A DNA stretch of 32,622 bases, taken from the NCBI GenBank assembly GCA_002101225.1, contig LWTN01000225.1, positions 1 to 32,622 of the forward strand, written 5' to 3'. The notes under the pieces were generated by a model. That model searched no databases, was not told the DNA's origin, and saw only the letters and a program-made list of their open reading frames with translations. Of this stretch, positions 27,734 through 32,622 are shown piece by piece (position 1 is the stretch's first letter; the number at the start of each line of letters is the position of its first letter). The stretch comes from Cycloclasticus sp. symbiont of Poecilosclerida sp. M (lineage in GTDB: Bacteria; Pseudomonadota; Gammaproteobacteria; Methylococcales; Cycloclasticaceae). Both the position numbers and the translations under genes were made by a program.

Positions 27734-29550
27734 TGCAAGTGCATGCCATTAAGGCGCATGAGTAGTGCTGGGTGCGTGACTGTTTAATTTTTTGGAATTC
27801 ATGTATACAATTGTACAAACACTGAATGTTATATCATTTGTGCTGAGGGAGGATTCTGAAGGTCTACAAATGAAAGAATGAGGAAACAGACACTATAATT
27901 GGTACTATTCACTTAAGTGGCTGCAAATCTGTAGCTAACTGAGAAATAATATTATGTTATTTGAAATAATGTTAGGGGGGAAGTTCAAAAATTGGGGGGG
28001 GGGAGATTTCCCCTGCTACCCCCTTAGATAAAACCCTGAGACAGTGCATGCATGCATGCATGGGCACAGTTATCAATAATTATTCTTCCATAAAACAAGC
28101 TGACAATTGCACTATAGCATGCAGTGGCTAAGGCAAAAAAAGTGGTAGGAGTAGCTACCAGGTTCTGTAGCTACCCCATGCATTGGGCCATAATTATAGG
28201 GCCATATAGCTAGTGGTTCAGTGAATAATGGTCACTTGCACTGTATGGAGTCCCAAAGTGGTCTATATAAGTGTATATTTCAACCTGTGCACAGGTACTA
28301 TGTAGGTGTATCCATTGGCTTCTAGAGCATTGACTCCATAGTTGAGCTAGAGCGAGCGCATCTCTACCCATTGACGTCTACATTTAGAGTGCATCTCTAC
28401 CATTTAGAGCACATCTCTACCAACATCGAGCACATTTAGAGCACATCTCTACCCATTGAGCACATTTAGAGCACATCACACTAGCTTTGCTGTTTTAGTG
28501 TGAACAGAACACTATAGCCATGTGACCAGCACTCCCCCTCAATCAAGCATGCTCCTCTAGCTCCAGCCGACTGCCCCTCAAGCTTGCTCCTCTAGCTCCA
28601 GCTGTGGGACCTGCACTCCCCCTCAAGCATGCTCCTCTAGCTCCAGCCGTGTGACCTGCACTCCAAGTGTAGCAGTTCATAGATGTGATCAGCACTTGTG
28701 CATGTTTCGGAGTCCAGAATCTTGTACACACATTCTTGGGCAGTTTAGTATAGGTCTTCTTGAGGAAATACTTAATTATTGAACAATTAACCACAAACTC
28801 AACCTTGGGCTTCATTCACATGCACACACATACGTACACCTACCCACACATACATTGCTTACTCAATCTCTTTGAAAGAGGGGCTTGTGGTTTGTCATAT
28901 AGCTTGTAGCATGACCATAATATCATACATGTCTCGTGCTGCACATGCAGACACACATGACATAATATTCTACGTATATCTTTGAAAGAGGCCAGCTAGG
29001 GGGCCTGTGGTTTGTCACTACTATAGCTCATTTGAGGTGAGCCTATAGTAGTCACCTTGTGCACCCCATGAACTCATGAACCAAGTAATCAGTCCCTTTA
29101 GTATGAACTCATGGATCAGCAAGTCAACCATTTGGTGGCCATCACCCCCTTAGTGCAAACACTTTGTGACCATCACACATTTTTAGTGCAGACACTTGGT
29201 GAAAATCACCCCCCTTAGTGCAGACACATCTCTACCCATCGAGCACATTTAGAGCGCATCTCTACCCACATTGAGCACATTTAGAGCATATATCTACCCA
29301 TCGAGCACATTTAGTACCCACGCATCTCTACCCAGTGGAGCACATACATAGCAGGAGGTTGTGGGTCATGTCCTACCTGGGCTCAAAGTTACTTTCCATC
29401 ACATGCACATGCATCAGAGATAAAATCCATATTAGCCCTAGCCCTTGGCCCTTCATTGGCCCTTAATTGCCCAGGATGAGGGAGGGCCTTCCAGTTCAAG
29501 TTTATGCACCCACGTCACGTCACCTACATTGCACCATTGTATCTGCATAA
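27734..29550. other. Intergenic region with scattered short repeats
   Basis: No gene is supported. About 28370-28490 and 29222-29345 contain many copies of 'gagcacatttagagc' and 'acatctctacccat'; about 28531-28660 holds three or four copies of 'ctccccctcaagcatgctcctctagctccagc'. Two segments (about 28869-28905 and 28979-29020) repeat 'tctttgaaagagg...ggcctgtggtttgtca'. The minus-strand open frame across 28543-28815 is a product of the second repeat. Confidence 0.55.
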
Positions 29551-30243
29551 TTAGTCAACAGAAATATTGAAATTGAACCTGAATTCATCACTGCTCACCT
29601 CATGCACAGTTTGTTCATGGGACCTGTAATAAGTCCCCACAGTTTCTATGACTTCTGGTTTCACGGCTGCCAGCTTCGTTGGCTTGGTAACGAGGCCCTC
29701 AGGGATGGGCTGGGTCTTCATCTTGGAGCGGTAGTCACCCAATAAACTCCTCATGAGCAGACGCTTCTTCGGGAGGGGAGTCTTCGCAGCCCTGAGTGTG
29801 TGAATGCTCCTTTCATTCTGCTTCTTCTGGGATTTATTGGCTCCTGGTCTGAGCATGCCCAGTTCGAGCCGGCCTATACACCACTCCAGTTCCTCCTCAA
29901 AGGAAGTGATGGAGGTGGTGGTAGTAGTGGTGGTGCCACTGGTGGAGGTGGTGGTGGTGGTGGGGGAGGGCGTCTCTGAACCAGCACCAAATACGTCCAC
30001 CTTTTTAGCCTTTTCTGTCATCCTTTTGCTGTTGCTTTTGCCACCTTTACTACTTGCAGCTGCTGGAGACTTCTTTCCTTCATTTACAGTTCTTTCCCCC
30101 TTATCTACTCCATTCTCTGCCTTTCCCCCCTGGTCCACAGCGCTGTGAGCGACATCCGCAGAACTAGCACTCACAACGGCTCTTCTTTTCTTCTTTGCTT
30201 TCTTCTTGGAAGAAACACTATTGCTGGACACAGCAGACTCCAT
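29551..30243 (-). CDS. C8orf33/UPF0488-like protein
   Basis: This intronless ORF of 230 aa starts at 30243. The N-terminal half is low-complexity: Lys-rich near the start (SKKKAKKKRRAVVS), then Ser/Ala/Gly/Lys, then a long Thr/Ser run. The C-terminal half is the conserved part: FEEELEWCIGRLELGMLRPG, a Lys-rich stretch, RAAKTPLPKKRLLMRSLLGD, YRSKMKTQPIPEG and a terminal FRFNF. These blocks match my memory of the vertebrate C8orf33 (UPF0488) family: E-x-LEWC, a helix, then KRQLMR...GDYR. The molecular role of that family is not established. The basic clusters suggest nuclear location. It is divergent with the cysteine synthase-like gene and may share its promoter. Confidence 0.7.
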   Translation of the reverse strand: MESAVSSNSVSSKKKAKKKRRAVVSASSADVAHSAVDQGGKAENGVDKGERTVNEGKKSPAAASSKGGKSNSKRMTEKAKKVDVFGAGSETPSPTTTTTSTSGTTTTTTTSITSFEEELEWCIGRLELGMLRPGANKSQKKQNERSIHTLRAAKTPLPKKRLLMRSLLGDYRSKMKTQPIPEGLVTKPTKLAAVKPEVIETVGTYYRSHEQTVHEVSSDEFRFNFNISVD

Positions 30244-30559
30244 TAATTCCGAGCGAAGCGAGGCTATACTTGTGGTCGATGGTGGTGTAGTCTGGAAAGG
30301 GGTGTGGCCTCCAGACTAGGTTGACGACCACATTGGAAAGGAATCTGGCTACCAAACTTCTCATGCTCACTTAGACTACCGCTATCTTGCAAAGCATAGA
30401 ATAGCGCCATAGCTTCTCCAGGCCGCTTATGCATAATAATTATGATGACCATTATCTGGTACGGTATCGTCATAAACAAAAGTCGCATTTTTTGTGTTTC
30501 TTGTGTCAACGATGCTGTACCAGTTATATTCTTTCCTCGTCAGTCGGCGGGTTGTACAG
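30244..30559. promoter_or_regulatory. Head-to-head intergenic region (putative bidirectional promoter)
   Basis: About 316 bases separate the two start codons on opposite strands. I see no clear TATA box, which is usual for housekeeping bidirectional promoters. No ORF is supported inside. Confidence 0.4.

Positions 30560-32622
<2,063 letters not shown>

Noticed and set aside
27678-27818. Upstream 47-codon extension of secreted paralog 3
   Set aside because: It would bury the signal peptide shared by all three paralogs, and a TATA-like box lies within it.
28543-28815. Minus-strand open frame with repeated TAGARGA-LRGS residues
   Set aside because: It is produced by the short CTCCCCCTCAAGC tandem repeat; there is no domain or splice support.
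29804-30148. Plus-strand Val/Leu-rich open frame
   Set aside because: It is the antisense of the Thr/Ser and Lys-rich N-terminal half of the C8orf33-like gene.

Overview
The window looks like nuclear DNA of an early-branching animal, most likely a demosponge. Genes are split by short GT-AG introns, the introns are full of 'tagctataattatag'-type AT-rich filler, MITE-like foldbacks and minisatellites are dense, and the protein set (TRAF proteins, a death-domain caspase-like protease, a lineage-specific secreted family) is metazoan. The species is an inference; no marker gene settles it. All gene models are my own splice reconstructions from GT/AG sites, codon phase and family resemblance.

Layout. 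(1) 454-3490 (+): a complete six-exon TRAF with RING, TRAF zinc fingers, coiled coil and MATH domain (about 558 aa). (2) 3912-5449 and 7858-10167 (+): two paralogous five-exon genes for tiny unknown proteins (101 and 110 aa) that share intron positions, phases and a perfectly matching five-codon upstream ORF. They flank a four-exon seven-transmembrane receptor (5917-7667, 383 aa, GPR157/cAMP-receptor-like). (3) 10362-12072: a TRAF with zinc fingers and a MATH domain but no RING exon found. 12397-14349: a decayed TRAF copy with frameshifted RING and zinc-finger exons and no MATH domain. (4) 14622-20667 (+): a death domain, caspase-like protease, death domain gene. Its 2.5 kb first intron is a graveyard of foldback elements and a degenerate 23-residue-repeat (STPR-like) ORF. 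Its optional linker exon is a 10-bp tandem repeat that decides the reading frame. (5) 22301-27677 (-): three intronless secreted paralogs with two PLAT/LH2-like modules each. (6) 29551-30243 (-): a C8orf33/UPF0488-like gene, head to head with (7) 30560-end (+): the 5' part of a PLP-dependent cysteine synthase-like gene. Two of its splice sites are embedded in tandem repeat arrays.

How they may work together. TRAFs and death-domain proteases are signalling adaptors and effectors of animal innate immunity and cell death, so the left 20 kb reads as an expanding and decaying immune-signalling cluster. The most notable items are the protease, whose S1 pocket residues look acidic and paracaspase-like within a caspase-like fold flanked by two death domains, its frame-deciding VNTR exon, and the conserved MRIRR upstream ORF of the small paralog pair. 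Functional links between neighbours are inference only.
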